NCBI RefSeq assembly: GCF_000003855.2
Contig: NW_003101675.1
Coordinates: forward strand, 842,096 to 906,095
Source: Blastomyces gilchristii SLH14081
Taxonomy: Eukaryota; Ascomycota; Eurotiomycetes; Onygenales; Ajellomycetaceae
Direction: 5' to 3'
Length of the DNA: 64,000 nt
Below, piece by piece: positions 45,803 through 57,667 of the stretch. Position 1 is the first letter of the stretch. Each line of letters starts with the position of its first letter. The position numbers and the translations under genes are program-made. The notes under the pieces are model-generated. The model ran no database searches. It saw only the letters and a program-made list of their open reading frames with translations, and was not told the origin of the DNA.

Positions 45803-46834
45803 CTTCCAGGACAGACTAGAGACTACTCTTCTTCGAAAGGGGGATATGTGCTGAGGTATATAGGAAGACAGCAGCGTCCATAAATATGAGGCACACGATC
45901 CTCCAAGGGCACATTCAGTCAACCCACAAGGCAGAAAATGAATGACAGATGTTTCTCATCTAAATGCGACAGCAACCATTGAACATAAATTACCGCAGGC
46001 CACTCCTCCCGGGGGTCCCTGACGTCCGGAGTAGACCCCTCCGTTACAAGAGATGCTGGTCCATGCCTTGGTAGAGCCTCTAGGTCGCGCTGCCCCACGT
46101 TGAGATTATGTCACAATATAGCCAGCAAAATGTCGGCGCGGCGGAGTCATGGTCGGCCCGAGAAGCCTGGCCTTGGCGACGTCTATACTCCGTATTTGGT
46201 TCGGAGATAGAGTGGAGTGATTCGTCTTGCCACACTCGCTGTTGCAGAGTACGGATGGAGTATTTGGTGCCTGAATGTGTGCAAATGACCCAATGAGAAC
46301 TTGACATTTTCCTTCCTGGAGCACGCGGTTCTCCTATTGAAATTAATTCCGAGGCGCTTTAGCCGCAGCGTGTTTAATAATGAGTAACAACGATAGGACA
46401 TAGTTCATTGGCTTGGTATGTAGTTACTGTATTCTGCAGGCGTCTGCGGGCTACCGAGTATAAGAAATTCTCATCTTTAATCCATCTTTCACAGTCGGTT
46501 TATTTTCGTCCTTGAATTATCATATATCATATGGTCGGCAAGTGAAGCGCCCAGAGGCATCAAACTTCCCGAAGTGGATGGGTCCTCCTGTCAACCTCGA
46601 ATACCTCTTTCTGCAGGATGAGGGAATTCCAGGAGCTGTCCACATTTATGATAGCTAATAAGCTTTGACTATCATAATTGTACTTGTACAGTTTTGTCGT
46701 AGTGACAGTGACGTCAATGAGGAAGTGTTTTGGATGCGTTCGAGAACATCAACAAGACCTAGGGATATCATCAGCAACTTCTGGCTCTTCATTCAACAAG
46801 ATACTAGCCAGCGGAATCACAATAGAGATATAAA
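45803..46834. other. Intergenic region, no gene seen
   Basis: Contains the promoters of the divergent YFH7-like gene and the gene at 46,835. One octamer TACTCCGT at 46,186-46,193. Short overlapping frames on both strands have no family signal. Confidence 0.5.
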
Positions 46835-47791
46835 ATGCAAGATAGCGAAGCAACTAAGCAGTCTATATCACAACCAGGGGCAAATTCTGAGCCCCTGGGA
46901 CATCCACTGGCCCGCTCCCTTCACTCACGAGAGTCAGAAAAAGTGACCAACAAATTGTCAAAGCAAAGTCGCCGCTTTTTGGAGCAGTTGCATCTTCCTC
47001 CAGATGTCAGTGAATATGAATACTCAGGACTTCCTCATCTACAAGAAGTTACAGGTCAAGCCTACAATCGTTTTATCACAAATAGGACTCAAAGCCCATT
47101 TGTGATCTTTACAAATCTCCCAGTGGATGAATTTGAACAGAACGAAGACAACTTCTTTGGCAGAGTGGACTACAATCCGAACCTGCAGCTCCTAATCCTG
47201 ACAATGGTTTCCTTCCCATATGAGGTGGCAGCTGGTGTCTTTGGAAGACTTGTTGATGATAGGGCAAAAGAGAATGATGTTCGACGTATCCTCCTTCCCC
47301 GAGGCAGTACCCGAACAGACACGCCAGACAGGTGGAAGCAAGCTGATAAGTCATGGATTCCCCGCGATCTTCCTCCAGGAAGAACCACCCAGTGGCCGAG
47401 CATCGCCGTAGAGGTCGGATATTCGGAAACACGAGAAAAGCTAAAAAGCGACATGAAATTTTGGCTTAACACCAATAATGAAGTAAGAATGGCCCTTTCA
47501 ATTGATATAAAGAGACCAAGCGGGACCATCTTTATTACAGCTTGGAAACGTGGGGCTCCGATCCCGCCCAGAATGTCTTCTAATCCGGAACCTCAAGCAA
47601 CACAAGAAATAAAAATTGAGCGAGGGAAGGCTGGCCAGAAACCACATATAACCGGTAACAGCAACTTGACCATACCTTTTGAGAATATAATGCTCCGCAG
47701 ACCTGGCCAAGGGGAAGTGGACTTTGTCATCTCACGAGAAGATTTGCTGGAAGTGGCAGAGGGTGTTTGGTTTGCTATGGACAACAAGTAA
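46835..47791 (+). CDS. Uncharacterised protein, possible PD-(D/E)XK nuclease-like fold
   Basis: A single open frame of 318 aa begins at the first ATG that keeps the frame. The N-terminal 45 residues are polar and Ser-rich. The core around residues 185-235 reads WPSIAVEVGYSETREKLKSD, then MKFWLNTNNEVRMALSIDI and IFITAWKR. An acidic AVEVG strand followed by helices and a second strand recalls the restriction-endonuclease-like families (Uma2-type) that recur in fungal genomes as multicopy proteins of unknown role. I cannot place the full catalytic triad, so nuclease activity is not claimed. No signal peptide or membrane segment is visible. The gene may be lineage-specific. It stands alone, with long spacers on both sides. 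Confidence 0.6.
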   Translation: MQDSEATKQSISQPGANSEPLGHPLARSLHSRESEKVTNKLSKQSRRFLEQLHLPPDVSEYEYSGLPHLQEVTGQAYNRFITNRTQSPFVIFTNLPVDEFEQNEDNFFGRVDYNPNLQLLILTMVSFPYEVAAGVFGRLVDDRAKENDVRRILLPRGSTRTDTPDRWKQADKSWIPRDLPPGRTTQWPSIAVEVGYSETREKLKSDMKFWLNTNNEVRMALSIDIKRPSGTIFITAWKRGAPIPPRMSSNPEPQATQEIKIERGKAGQKPHITGNSNLTIPFENIMLRRPGQGEVDFVISREDLLEVAEGVWFAMDNK

Positions 47792-49445
47792 GCATTTTTG
47801 GGGAGGCGAGGGAGTATTGAAAATTGACTAATCATTATCGAAAAGATGAATGGGAATTACGGACAGATGCGATGCAGCCGGCGCATATGAATGATATGAT
47901 AGCAGCACAACGAGGTTAGCGACTAGGTCGGAAATATGAGTTGGAGGCGGAAAAAAACTAGTTGGGGCATGGCATGGGACTACCAAGGCCATCCAAGGCA
48001 GAACAAGGGCCCTCGGAGGTTTTTTGTAACTTATCAACAAGGCGACATGGAGTGCGTAGTCTGGTTAGGCATGCTCTGACTACAGCGTACAAATAGGAGA
48101 GAGAGCTTCCTTTCTCATTATTATTACACATACTCTATACGCAATAATATTACTGTCTCTCATTCTATTACTGTCAAGATAAGAAAGAGCTTCAAAATCA
48201 AGATATAACTGTACAGGACCCGTTCCAAGCATCTCACGACCTCCTATTATTAGTATACTCTACGCTGGTTATCCCGGTATTTTCGTTAGGGTCCCCCTAA
48301 TATTTTAGTGGCATACTAAATATCATTATGGGGGTATCGGTGAACATTCTCGCGTTTGAAGCAACAGTGAAAAGGTGATTTAGGCCACACACCTCATTTA
48401 CTCTGTACACCTTGACTAACTATCCCCGGGCAACAAGGTCATTAATCCTACAACAAGCGGGTGTACTACTGATCCAAGAAAGTAATGTTTCTGACTGCTC
48501 AACTTGACCACTGAAAGATTGATTAACTATAGAAAAGTGAGGTCCCTCTTGAGCCAACTTTGCTTGAGCTTTGTCAAATTGTTAAAGGCCGGCGCTGAAC
48601 ATCTAGACCGCCCGCTGTGTTATATACAAATGTTCTGTACTCCGTACAGGCGAACATAGTATATTATATTATATGCTCGCAAACTTCAGCAGGAGGTGCT
48701 GGGGCCCCAAAACCAAATGCCAGTTGTGCAAGTTTATCATCTATATCCACCACCCATATATATACGTATCCAGAGAACGCGGTAAAGAAAGCAGCTAGCT
48801 GCGAATAGCAAAGCTCCCGATTCACACAATGCCAAAGGATTGAGGCGCAATTTATTTACAGCGTTGATGACGACAGGAAACTGCGCCGCGGGGATTCAGA
48901 CGGCGATATGATTTGAATCGTAAGCTATTCCTCCTACCGCTGCGTAATGGCATACCATACCAGCACACATAGGAGGAAGGGAGAGCAATCGCAGGAGCTC
49001 TGGGAAACTCAACCTAACCGAGCGCCAATGTATAGTGACAGGAGTATTTATCGTCAACGAGATGTCGGATCCTCCACTAATAGCTGATCGACGAGTCAAC
49101 AAATAAAATATCGGTTGACGACACAGTTTGTTTCATAGAACTCAGGCTGTGAAAGAAGATAAAATTCATCCAGTTTAAACTTCTTTAGTAGGCGGCATTC
49201 ACTCCCAATACAAACATCTCAAAATGCACAATTCGCCAAACCAAGAAAATCAAAACCCAAGAGGGGGGGGGAATCATATGAATCATACATATACTGACTG
49301 AGTTGAAGAAAAAAGAGAAAACGAGGGCAAAAAAGAGAGAAAGTCAGGCTCCTTAAAAGCCGCCAGACCTCATGATATCTCGAAGTCATTTTGGATTTTT
49401 TTTAGTTGTTTTTCCCAATCTCAACAATAATATCTTCTCCTATAC
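47792..49445. other. Intergenic region, no gene seen
   Basis: About 1.65 kb with stops in all frames. It holds one TACTCCGT octamer (48,638-48,645) inside a CTGTACTCCGTACAG near-palindrome, a TATATTATATTATAT patch (about 48,659) and a G-run (about 49,263). Confidence 0.55.
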
Positions 49446-50338
49446 TTATATCGCGGCAGCCATCGCAAGCGCCGCAGCTGCACCACCAATCACCCAATTG
49501 ATGTTCCCAGTCTCTCTCGGCCCGGCATTTGGTGCCCCATCAGCCAGCTTCTCAATACCAGCGGTGGCCGTGACAGGTATGAATGCAGTCTCGATTTCAC
49601 TTCCGGACAATGTAGTCTTGAGAGTGGCTTCTATGCCAGCCGACTCCACTATAAATGTGCATGCTGCAGATGTAGTGCCGCCGAGGGAACAGGCGGCATC
49701 AATACCACTAAGGGAAAGTAAGCAAGTATGAAATGGGCAGAACTTTTGGTCCATTTTTTCGTTCTTATAATTAACCCTCTTTCATCACACGGCTTTTGCT
49801 TGGTGAGGAAATCTGGAAGACGGCGGGCGGGCAATAGAAATTGAAGGAGGGATGAGAAAAAAATAAAACATGAAAAAAGCTCACATTCCAGATAACGATG
49901 CAGACTGCGCGTAAGTCTCGGGGCCTTGTATGATTGTGGCAACGTCAAACTCCTCGATTTCTTCACAGCGGCCGCTGATGAGGTTTGGCAAACAACCAAT
50001 ATCTACGGCGAATGTAATAGCATCTTTGCCCTATAGACGGAGAAGCGCTATTAGTTAGCTACGTTTTCCAATGCTACGTCTTCTTTTCTTCTTTATTTTC
50101 TTTCTCTATATAGAGAAAATGACCGGGGAGGGCCTTGCAAATGAACAAACGCGTTGAGAAGATATCTTACAACGTCAACGATAGATACTTCGGAGGGCAC
50201 AGGAGAGGCGGCGGGAACGAGGAGGTTGAAGACAGTGACCGGGCCGGCCGCCGTAGTCGTTGGAGGCAAGGGAACTGTAGATGACTGCGCCATGCCCAGT
50301 GCTGCTAGGGAAAGCGTGAAGAATATAGACTTCATCAT
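49446..50338 (-). CDS. Small secreted GPI-anchor-type protein, second type
   Basis: Exons 50,338-50,171, 50,030-49,885 and 49,707-49,446 on the minus strand, in phase, 191 aa. A signal peptide (MMKSIFFTLSLAALGMAQ) is followed by a Ser/Thr/Pro-rich stretch and VTVFNLLVPAA. The middle exon has GKDAITFAVDIGCLP and an SGRCEEIEEFDVATI block. The last exon has DAACSLGGTTSAACTF, a Thr/Ala/Ile-rich spacer and a hydrophobic tail (WVIGGAAAALAMAAAI) fitting GPI anchoring. Four Cys in total. Fungal cell-wall proteins of this layout are common and functionally unknown. Unrelated in sequence to the protein at 43,442-44,134. Confidence 0.78.
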
Positions 50339-52040
50339 CGTGACTATATGGGAATGCAGATGTTGTCCTCAGTGTTCCCTTTTTTTTTTTTTTTTTTTTT
50401 TTTTTGTTGGGCACGTCAGCTTACGCCCAAGAGTTGGAAAAAGGAGCAAATTAGCACTATGATAATGGCTTTGTATCTCGGGTCGGCAAAGCAGAAAACA
50501 TCAAGCCAACAGGGGCGATGCAACCATTTTATATATGTATCCTCTGCCCTCGCCAGTTTTGAAATTTCTTGTCCCTAGCTATTTGACGACTAACACAGCA
50601 TGGAGTTAGCGTTGTGCCAAAGTTTTTGCCATGCCTAGTCTGTTCTCTGTGGATTCATATGTATCTCCGTCGCGCACACCATGGCTTCCATCGCCAAATC
50701 GGGCTTAAGGTGACGGCGTGCTGTTGACAAATAAAAACATCTGAAGCTAACGAATGCGCAGTTCACCTAACTGGCTGGGTTCTGATTCTTCTGAGCCAAG
50801 TCCCTGGACCGGGACCACCGACCAGGGACCACTAGAAGAGCCGATTCCTTTGTTAGCTGTTCTCAGCTCTTCTGGTGGAGAGACGGAGAGTCGGGCAAGG
50901 GGCCCCTGAGTCTGGTGGAAATGGGGACTCTTCTTTTTCTCCGACCACTCCCTGGTTTGTTATTATTGTGCCTCGTGAGTTTATCCAAGTTGATACATTC
51001 TCCCGGGAACATCCCGGCTCGAAATTCATGCGGCTTGCCACCCAACTTGAACCCCCCTCCAACTTCTCTGCTTCAGCCTAACCTGCGCAATTCGCTCTCC
51101 CGCATGACAATGCAATCCCAATTATTGATTTCCAACCGAGGGCATCACGATGCCTTCGCGTGGAGCAGCCTCCGTTGGTTGGTGGCTTTTCTCAAATCGA
51201 CATCAGAGGCTTGAACGGCAAGAGGGTTGGGTGGGACAGCATCTGAACGCGAAAAATCATCTGTTTTAGTTGGATACATGTATTGTACAGTACATGAAAC
51301 TTTGGCGCTCGTACGGAGTACCACGTACGTTCCAACTTACATAGTAGTACACACACACACACACACACATACACACACACGACCAGCTTTTTGGGGCCTT
51401 CAACAAACCTGAAGGCTCATTATATACGGATTAGCTACCATTTATAGGACCCCAATTGTCGTGACGGAAGTATTTGCTGTTTGAGGCGTTGCACCTCTAC
51501 AGAACACGAAAGTCCCAACCTTCATACGACCCCCCCTCAAGTGTTTCCATTGACACTGTCCCTGACCTTCAGCCGGTAAGCGCTACTGCCAAAAGCTCCT
51601 CTCATCAATTGTGTGTGAGTCATTCATCTGAGGAAACAAAACAAAATAAGGCCACCTGCGCACCATGTTGGAAGGCCAAGCAACTGTAAACCAAGACAGG
51701 CTAATTTTCATACCAGGGCTGAGGCATATATCCGTGGATTTAACATCTAGTAGAGCTAGACGAGGGGTTCTTCACTCCCAAGGACCTGCAAAGTAACTGA
51801 AGTGATGGGAAGAGGAAGATGACGATGAAGAATTACACTCCTCAGTGCGGCGTGGAAATCTATGCTACCCTTTTCCCGCTTAACCGCGGGCGTATTGCCG
51901 CCTGTTCAGATTGTATGACGAATTTTTGAAGCTCTGATGAGTTATCTTTCAACCCTAAGCCACTTGTTGCACGCATGATGCTGGCCCGGGAAATTGGTAG
52001 ATTCGAATGCTTATGAGGAATGTCCCAAGTGACGATCACG
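50339..52040. other. Intergenic region with simple repeats, no gene seen
   Basis: Holds a T-run of about 25 (50,381-50,405), an AC dinucleotide repeat (about 51,349-51,380) and an ACGGAGTA octamer (51,313-51,320). The frames at 50,850-51,214 overlap on both strands and carry no recognisable domain. Confidence 0.55.
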
Positions 52041-52990
52041 CGAGTTTTATTATATATTTAAAGTGCAATCTAGAAGGACTAAACAATCAATGGAAGCAGA
52101 AACGATGCTCAATCGGTCTTCTACTACCCGTCTTCTTGAACTTCGGAATACGAACAGCCACCAGCAAAGCAAGCATGCAGCGAAAATACTGAGCAATAAT
52201 GAATACCCATATGAATTCGAAATCCGAATAACTCGAGAAAGCACCACTAGGGAACACATTCGTCTCCTTTATCGTGCAGAAGATGCGATCAGAAGTGGCC
52301 ATTTCCATTCCAAAAAATGACAGCCCATATTCGACACATACAAGTCCAGGTACTCGCTGCAAAGTCCCATTAACAGGGTCAATGTGCAGGCTGTCTAGGT
52401 TTTTAGCATTCTCAGCTCCATCGAATGCCGTGATCATGAAATGCGCAAAAAGGATATGAGAAGAGAGGAGGGATGTTGGGCGCATCAGCCGCAGCTGCAT
52501 GGCGCGCAGGTTCACCATATCAGTTGGCTCCACGTTATGGTATGGACCGACTGGGCAATACCAATAGAGGAACATGAGAACATGCGTGAGCGAGGTCTAC
52601 GGGAGTCCAACAAGAATATCGCAGATGATGGAAGGCTTTCTAGGAGTATGTCTCTGATGGCCTCTCACAGACTTCATATGTCGCGCGCTTGGCAGAGAAA
52701 TGCGGCATGATTTGCTGGATAAGTTGGTTGATGATGGAGAGGAGCATGAAGATGCCAAACATTTGGTTTTGAAGACCTTGGATGATGTTGGGTGAGCTGA
52801 AGAGCGGTAAACCGACTAGAAGTACAGGTAAGATGTAGCGGACGGCCTTGGAGTAGAAGTAGGGGGGTGAACACGGATTGCTGGAATACTCAGATTTGAA
52901 CTTCGCGGAGCTGAGCTCAGAAGGGAGCGGTAGGCTCGCGGTAGCTTGTCTTCTCTTCACACTTTTGACGGGATGCGGTGGGTGACAAGT
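52041..52990 (-). pseudogene. Fragment of a PDR/CDR-type ABC transporter (last membrane domain)
   Basis: Minus-strand pieces 52,960-52,640 and 52,575-52,087 read like the final membrane domain of a pleiotropic-drug-resistance pump. Blocks are [65 protein letters not shown], then WYCPVGPYHNVEPTD, and near the end DRIFCTIKETNVFPSGAFSS, SYSDFEFIWVF and a short basic tail (RIPKFKK). The nucleotide-binding domains and most of the loop before the last helices are missing, and the two pieces are in different frames. This is a relic, not a short gene. Base composition is ordinary, so the decay is not the AT-shifting kind seen before 35 kb. Confidence 0.75.
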
Positions 52991-53199
52991 AAGCTTGCTA
53001 GGAGAGCTCGCCCCCTAGCCTAATGCTTTTGGACGCCTGCATGTTCAGGGGAGATACGTCATCTCAAACCAGTCAATATCGGTGTGTGATCCGGAGAAGC
53101 ACTGATGACGTCCAGCATCCCTTCAGCGCGGAGGACGACCGTTGCGGACAAAGTAATCAATCAAGATTTGTAAATTCTTCCTAACTTCTCCAAAGTAGA

Positions 53200-54080
53200 A
53201 GTCGCCGCCGGCTTGAAGAAGGAGAACTCGATTGAATCTCTGCAAGAGCATGGTAGAAGGGTGGTTCATGCACAATGGACACTCAAGGGTAATAATGATT
53301 TACCCGAATGCACGCTACACGATCAGAACTTTACAAAGGCCTGGCCGTTCTGCTTCAGTTTTTCGAAGAGGTCAAGAATAGCCCCGGATGTTTTGAGAAT
53401 CGGGCCCTGAAGTCGGTTCTGTTCGCCCATCGTTCCCATGGCAAGTGTGGTGTTAAGCTCGTCGTTCGTACACCAAGTGGCCTAAAACTAATCATCGCCA
53501 AAAAGCTGCTCATTACCTTCCCCAAAACTCGACATCCTGGCCCCATTCGGCCGCAGCACCACTGAGAAGTCTCTTTTCGGCAAGTATATCACTACAGGCT
53601 ACTACGTCGGCCTCGTCAAAAACTCTAGCATGCCTGACAACGCCCTCGTCCACAACGCAGCTGCGGACAACATCAAATGTAGGTTCGCACACCTACCTGG
53701 AGCGTATATCTTCATACCCACAGGAGTCGCCGGACTACATAGGGTATACTATGCCACGCCCCAGTCCAGCAAGTCCATCCCACTGTCCGACGATGCCGTG
53801 AAGGCGGACATCATCAAAGCGATCAAACAGCCCCAGAATAAGAACCCGGCCAAATTTCCCCCAGGCGAGCCGGAATTAGTGACTTTCTCTTCACATGCTC
53901 CGTACAGCCTGCAGGGTGAGTATAGAGGATATCAAAGACGGATTCTATGACAAGCTCTATAAGCTGCAGGGCGAAAGGAAGACGCACCGGACCGGAGCTG
54001 TGTGGAAGGCGCACGACACTAGCTTGATTTGGAAGTACTCAGAAGAGTTTGTGGTGCCGCAGATTATTGTGGGCTTGTGA
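53200..54080 (+). pseudogene. Fragment of a flavin-dependent amine-oxidase-like enzyme
   Basis: The + strand keeps the C-terminal half of an FAD/NAD(P)-binding oxidoreductase. Blocks are [20 protein letters not shown] and LLITFPK, then [75 protein letters not shown], and [19 protein letters not shown], ending [13 protein letters not shown]. Two one-base shifts break it: near 53,518-53,527 (a C4A4 run) and near 53,911-53,915 (CAGGG). The N-terminal GxGxxG FAD site is absent upstream. It lies head-to-head with the ABC transporter fragment, so both may be remains of one lost cluster or a deletion. Confidence 0.72.
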
Positions 54081-55804
54081 GGTTGGGCATGGAACCTGCC
54101 AGGATCTGGAGAGGGAGCTTGGTTGTCAATCGGATTCTGAAACTAATCCGCCATGAGGGATTTTGTCGTACGAGTCATTGAATATCCGCAAGATAGTTAA
54201 TAAATAGTTTCACACGTATGAATATAGACCTTTTCTTCAAACAATTTGCATCTGTACGTGTACGCTGGCAGCAGAGCAAACCAAAATTGTCCAGTTCTCT
54301 CATATAACTTGAGCTCAATTGTCACGAAATTGCACCAGTTGCTAAGGGTACAAACACCCAAGCTGCCCTACACATAGCACCGCCATACCTACCCAACCCA
54401 GAAGCGTAGCCGAATTTTAGAAGTCGTGAAGATAACTAGTTTCTGTTACTGATGGGCCCGGTTGCATTTATTCACACCGCGACGGACGCGAAGCCAGGTT
54501 GGATTTTTGGCTCAACTACTTTAACCAGGAAGCTTTGTGTAATGATAACAACCACAATACTAGTTAACTATCCCGCTTCGGGGTAACTAACTGGTAGGTA
54601 GGGGTAGGTAACGTGCCATAGCTGTACAAAACCCGGATAAATAATAGCACCGAGGAAAAGTTATACGCAGTATATATATAACCAAACGGATTAAGTTTAC
54701 TCCCCCTTGCGAGCTCTTGCGACTGTATGTAAAGATAAAAACAGATAAGCTTAAATTAGCCGTAACCTTAACTTAGGCTCCCCACACTGTGTTGATCGAT
54801 CGGTTTCCTGCTCCTATGTAGGAATCTCCTGGCCGGGGACCTCAAGGAGATATAACTGGTTAAGTTGACGTACGTATTGATTTCATACCGACTGAGTTAA
54901 GTAAGATACATACAAAAACGAGACGAAGCCCTTGTTGGAAAAAAGAAAATGTGACGAGCTCGGAAGAGTAGGAGAGAGACAAGGGCATCCATCACGTCAT
55001 GGCGAAGTCCATTTGTTTCCTAATATCAATTTAAACCTGACAGGAAAAAAAAAAAAAAAACCAAGGGAGGGCAAAAACTACGACAAATGAAAAAAAAAAA
55101 AAAAAAAAAAAAAAAGCAAAGCATAAAGAAACGACAAGACCAGGCCGTGAAAATAAGATATAAATAAAATTCGTTAGCAGATACTTCGCACAGCGAGTAG
55201 CTCAAAAAGCCCCAGTAGAAGCAAAGCGTCACGAAGGAACAGGGAACCCGCGGTCGAGAGGAAGAAAGATTAAAGGGAAGAAAAAGAGGGTTACCCATCC
55301 GCTAAATCTCGCGGTCCAGCTGTTGATCAAACATAAGAAAGCGAGAGAGGAGAAAAAGGAACGAAATAAAAAAACAGAAGAAAGCGCCATTTTTATAATT
55401 TCCCCCATCCTATTCCGTGATATAAGAGTCCTCGATCCAGGGAGTGGACTCGATAAGAGAAATGTTAGAGAAGAAGAAAAAGAAGGAAGTTATTAAATTG
55501 AAAAAGAACGCAGGAGTTGATAGAAAGATCAATAAGCATAGACATACAGAAAATAGAAAGGAAAGCAATTACACCCGAAAGAAAAATTCTAAAAGAGACG
55601 AGCTGATGGAGAAGTTTAAAAAAAAAAAAAAAAAGATTCGTTCATAATTCAAGACAAAGCCAAACTCATGGCGCAGAACCCTCTCAAAACATATCCCATT
55701 CATTTACCCATGATATAAAACAGCAGAAGAGAATATAAAAAGAGATGCAAATAGAAAAAATTGAAATAAAATAAAATGAAAAAAGAAATTAAAAGATTCA
55801 CAAT
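54081..55804. other. Intergenic region, no gene seen
   Basis: About 1.7 kb with A-runs at 55,044-55,060, 55,090-55,113 and 55,618-55,634. The Lys/Glu-rich frame at 55,444-55,647 is a by-product of A-rich sequence. Confidence 0.55.
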
Positions 55805-57667
55805 TTATCGGCCCTCGGCATCCCCGCTACCACTATTCCCACTCCCATTCCTAGCTGGAACATCCGTAACTCCCCTCCCTAGATTCCGCGATAACCCCAC
55901 AGCCGCCCACCAGTCGTCACCGATATCTTGTCTGCGCGTCAGCTGGTCGATGATGGTTTGGACCTGCTGGAGATCTCCCATGGAGCTACTCTGGCCGAAG
56001 GAGACGTTTATGGATGTGGGGGTCGTTGATGATGAGGTGAAGGAAGAGGTTGCGTTTGTGCTTGTGTTTATGTTAGTGGTTGTGTTGTGATCTCCATTGC
56101 GGTTCGCAGGTGTTTCTGCGACTACAGCTCGGATGGTTTGTGTGATGCCAAGTAGATTTTCTTGATATCGTCGCCGCAGTTGCTGCTGCTGCTCGCTCCG
56201 CCGGATGGCATCGTCGATTGCTGACACTGATGATGATATAGGCATAGGATCGTCGTACTGCATGAGCCGCCAGGTGGGTATGTGCTCATTGTCCGAGTCC
56301 GGTTCCGTTTCAGAGTCTTCGGACGAGGAGAAAAAATCGCAGTGGTTGTTGTGATCTGTGAATGACTCGAGGGGAGGAAAGACGCCCGGGCGCCGCGATG
56401 GGTTGCTGTTGTTGGCGCCTAGAGAGGAGGGGAGTGTCGATTGCGAGGAGTTGGCTGAGTTGCGGGAGGGGGCAGTGGAGGCAGATGCGGTGGCGGAGGT
56501 GAAGGAGGAGTCGAGGCTTGGGAGGTGTTGATCAGGTGTGATGGTGGTAAACAGAGATTCCCACATGTTCGGTTCGTCATCATCATCGTCATCATCATCA
56601 TCATCATGATCATGATAGTGGCTGTCTTCGTCATCGTGTTGGCTGTCGCCTCCAGGGCTGAGGCTTCGATCGCGATCGCCAAGCCCATCGATGATGTGAC
56701 GGGGTCGAGTGGCATCGAGGTCACTTGTATCTGCGACGGAGCGATGACCAACTCTTCGCAACAATGGCATGTTTGGATCGTAACTATCTGACGATACCAT
56801 CGCACGCTCATTGCTACGTGGTGGGTACGCTGGTGCAAATCTGGGGCTGAACGACACAATTTCTCCAAGACGGCTCTCGAGCCGGGAGTTGGCCGTCGCA
56901 TCACTACTCAATTCCGACCGGCGGGATCGTTCGGTTGAATGAGACCATGAAGGCGGATGTAGCATCTCGAACCTCAAAGAGGACTCTCGGGGAATCCTTA
57001 TACGACGACCGCCAGGGGATGAGTAGTAGCGCAGGGCAGTCGTTCGGGGTATCTGATCGCCTAAATCGCGCCTAGTTTGAGATGAAGAGTAAGAACTGGA
57101 CGCAGGCCAATCCAGACGAGTCTCATTATCCTGAGAAGGAGTATAACGCGAGGCTCCTGGTTCGCTGGTGGTCATTGCTGAACCTCTAGCCGTAGCAGTA
57201 GAAGAAGTGGCACTGTCTCCCAAGGCTTCGCGACTAAGGCTTTCTACCCATTGGGGCATTGACGGACGCGAAGGTACGTAGCCAGCAGGACGATTCGAAG
57301 AAGCGCTTCTTGATCCATTATTATTCCTGTGAGGACGGCGGAGTGTCCGTTGGCGCCTAATAGTTGAGCGGGACGGTGCCAGAGGATCCGCCTTCGCCCT
57401 ACCATTACTTGCAGCAGCGGAACGAGCAGGCGGTTCCCAGTGGAGACTAAACAAATACAAAGCGCATCAGTATGTCACTATTGAGAAATAAGATATCACG
57501 GTTGTATTTCCAGGGGGTTGGGCGACCATAAAGAATTGGACGATTTTGCGCAGCCTGTCGCGACGACTTGGCGGCTCAAGGGACAACACATCACACCCAA
57601 AACTGCACGCGAATTTAAGTCACGAGTCAGGCCGCGAAGACCAAAGAAAGACTTACGGGATTCCCAT
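55805..57667 (-). CDS. Conserved-type acidic, Ser-rich protein of unknown function
   Basis: Exons 57,667-57,657 (11 nt, ATG GGA ATC CC) and 57,446-55,805 on the minus strand, separated by a GTAAGT...TTTAG intron, 550 aa beginning MGIPLHWEPPARSAAA. It is Ser/Arg/Asn-rich and probably largely disordered. An aspartate run (HDDDDDDDDDDEPNMWES, about residue 300) comes from a GAT/CAT trinucleotide repeat. It precedes a block that looks conserved (WESLFTTITPDQHLPS), and the C-terminus has QTIIDQLTRRQDIGDDWW. I recognise this as the type of a Eurotiomycete hypothetical protein, but know no function. No signal peptide, membrane segment or enzyme motif. It is divergent from the FOL3-type gene, with about 690 bp between the starts. 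Confidence 0.75.

Noticed and set aside
50850..51215. Small genes on both strands
   Set aside because: Overlapping frames in several phases, no family signal, no splice or promoter support.
53213..53410. Independent short gene upstream of the oxidase fragment
   Set aside because: It overlaps in another frame the segment that reads as the oxidase C-terminal half, and shows no domain.
55444..55647. Lys-rich protein gene
   Set aside because: Accidental frame in A-rich sequence ending in an A-run.
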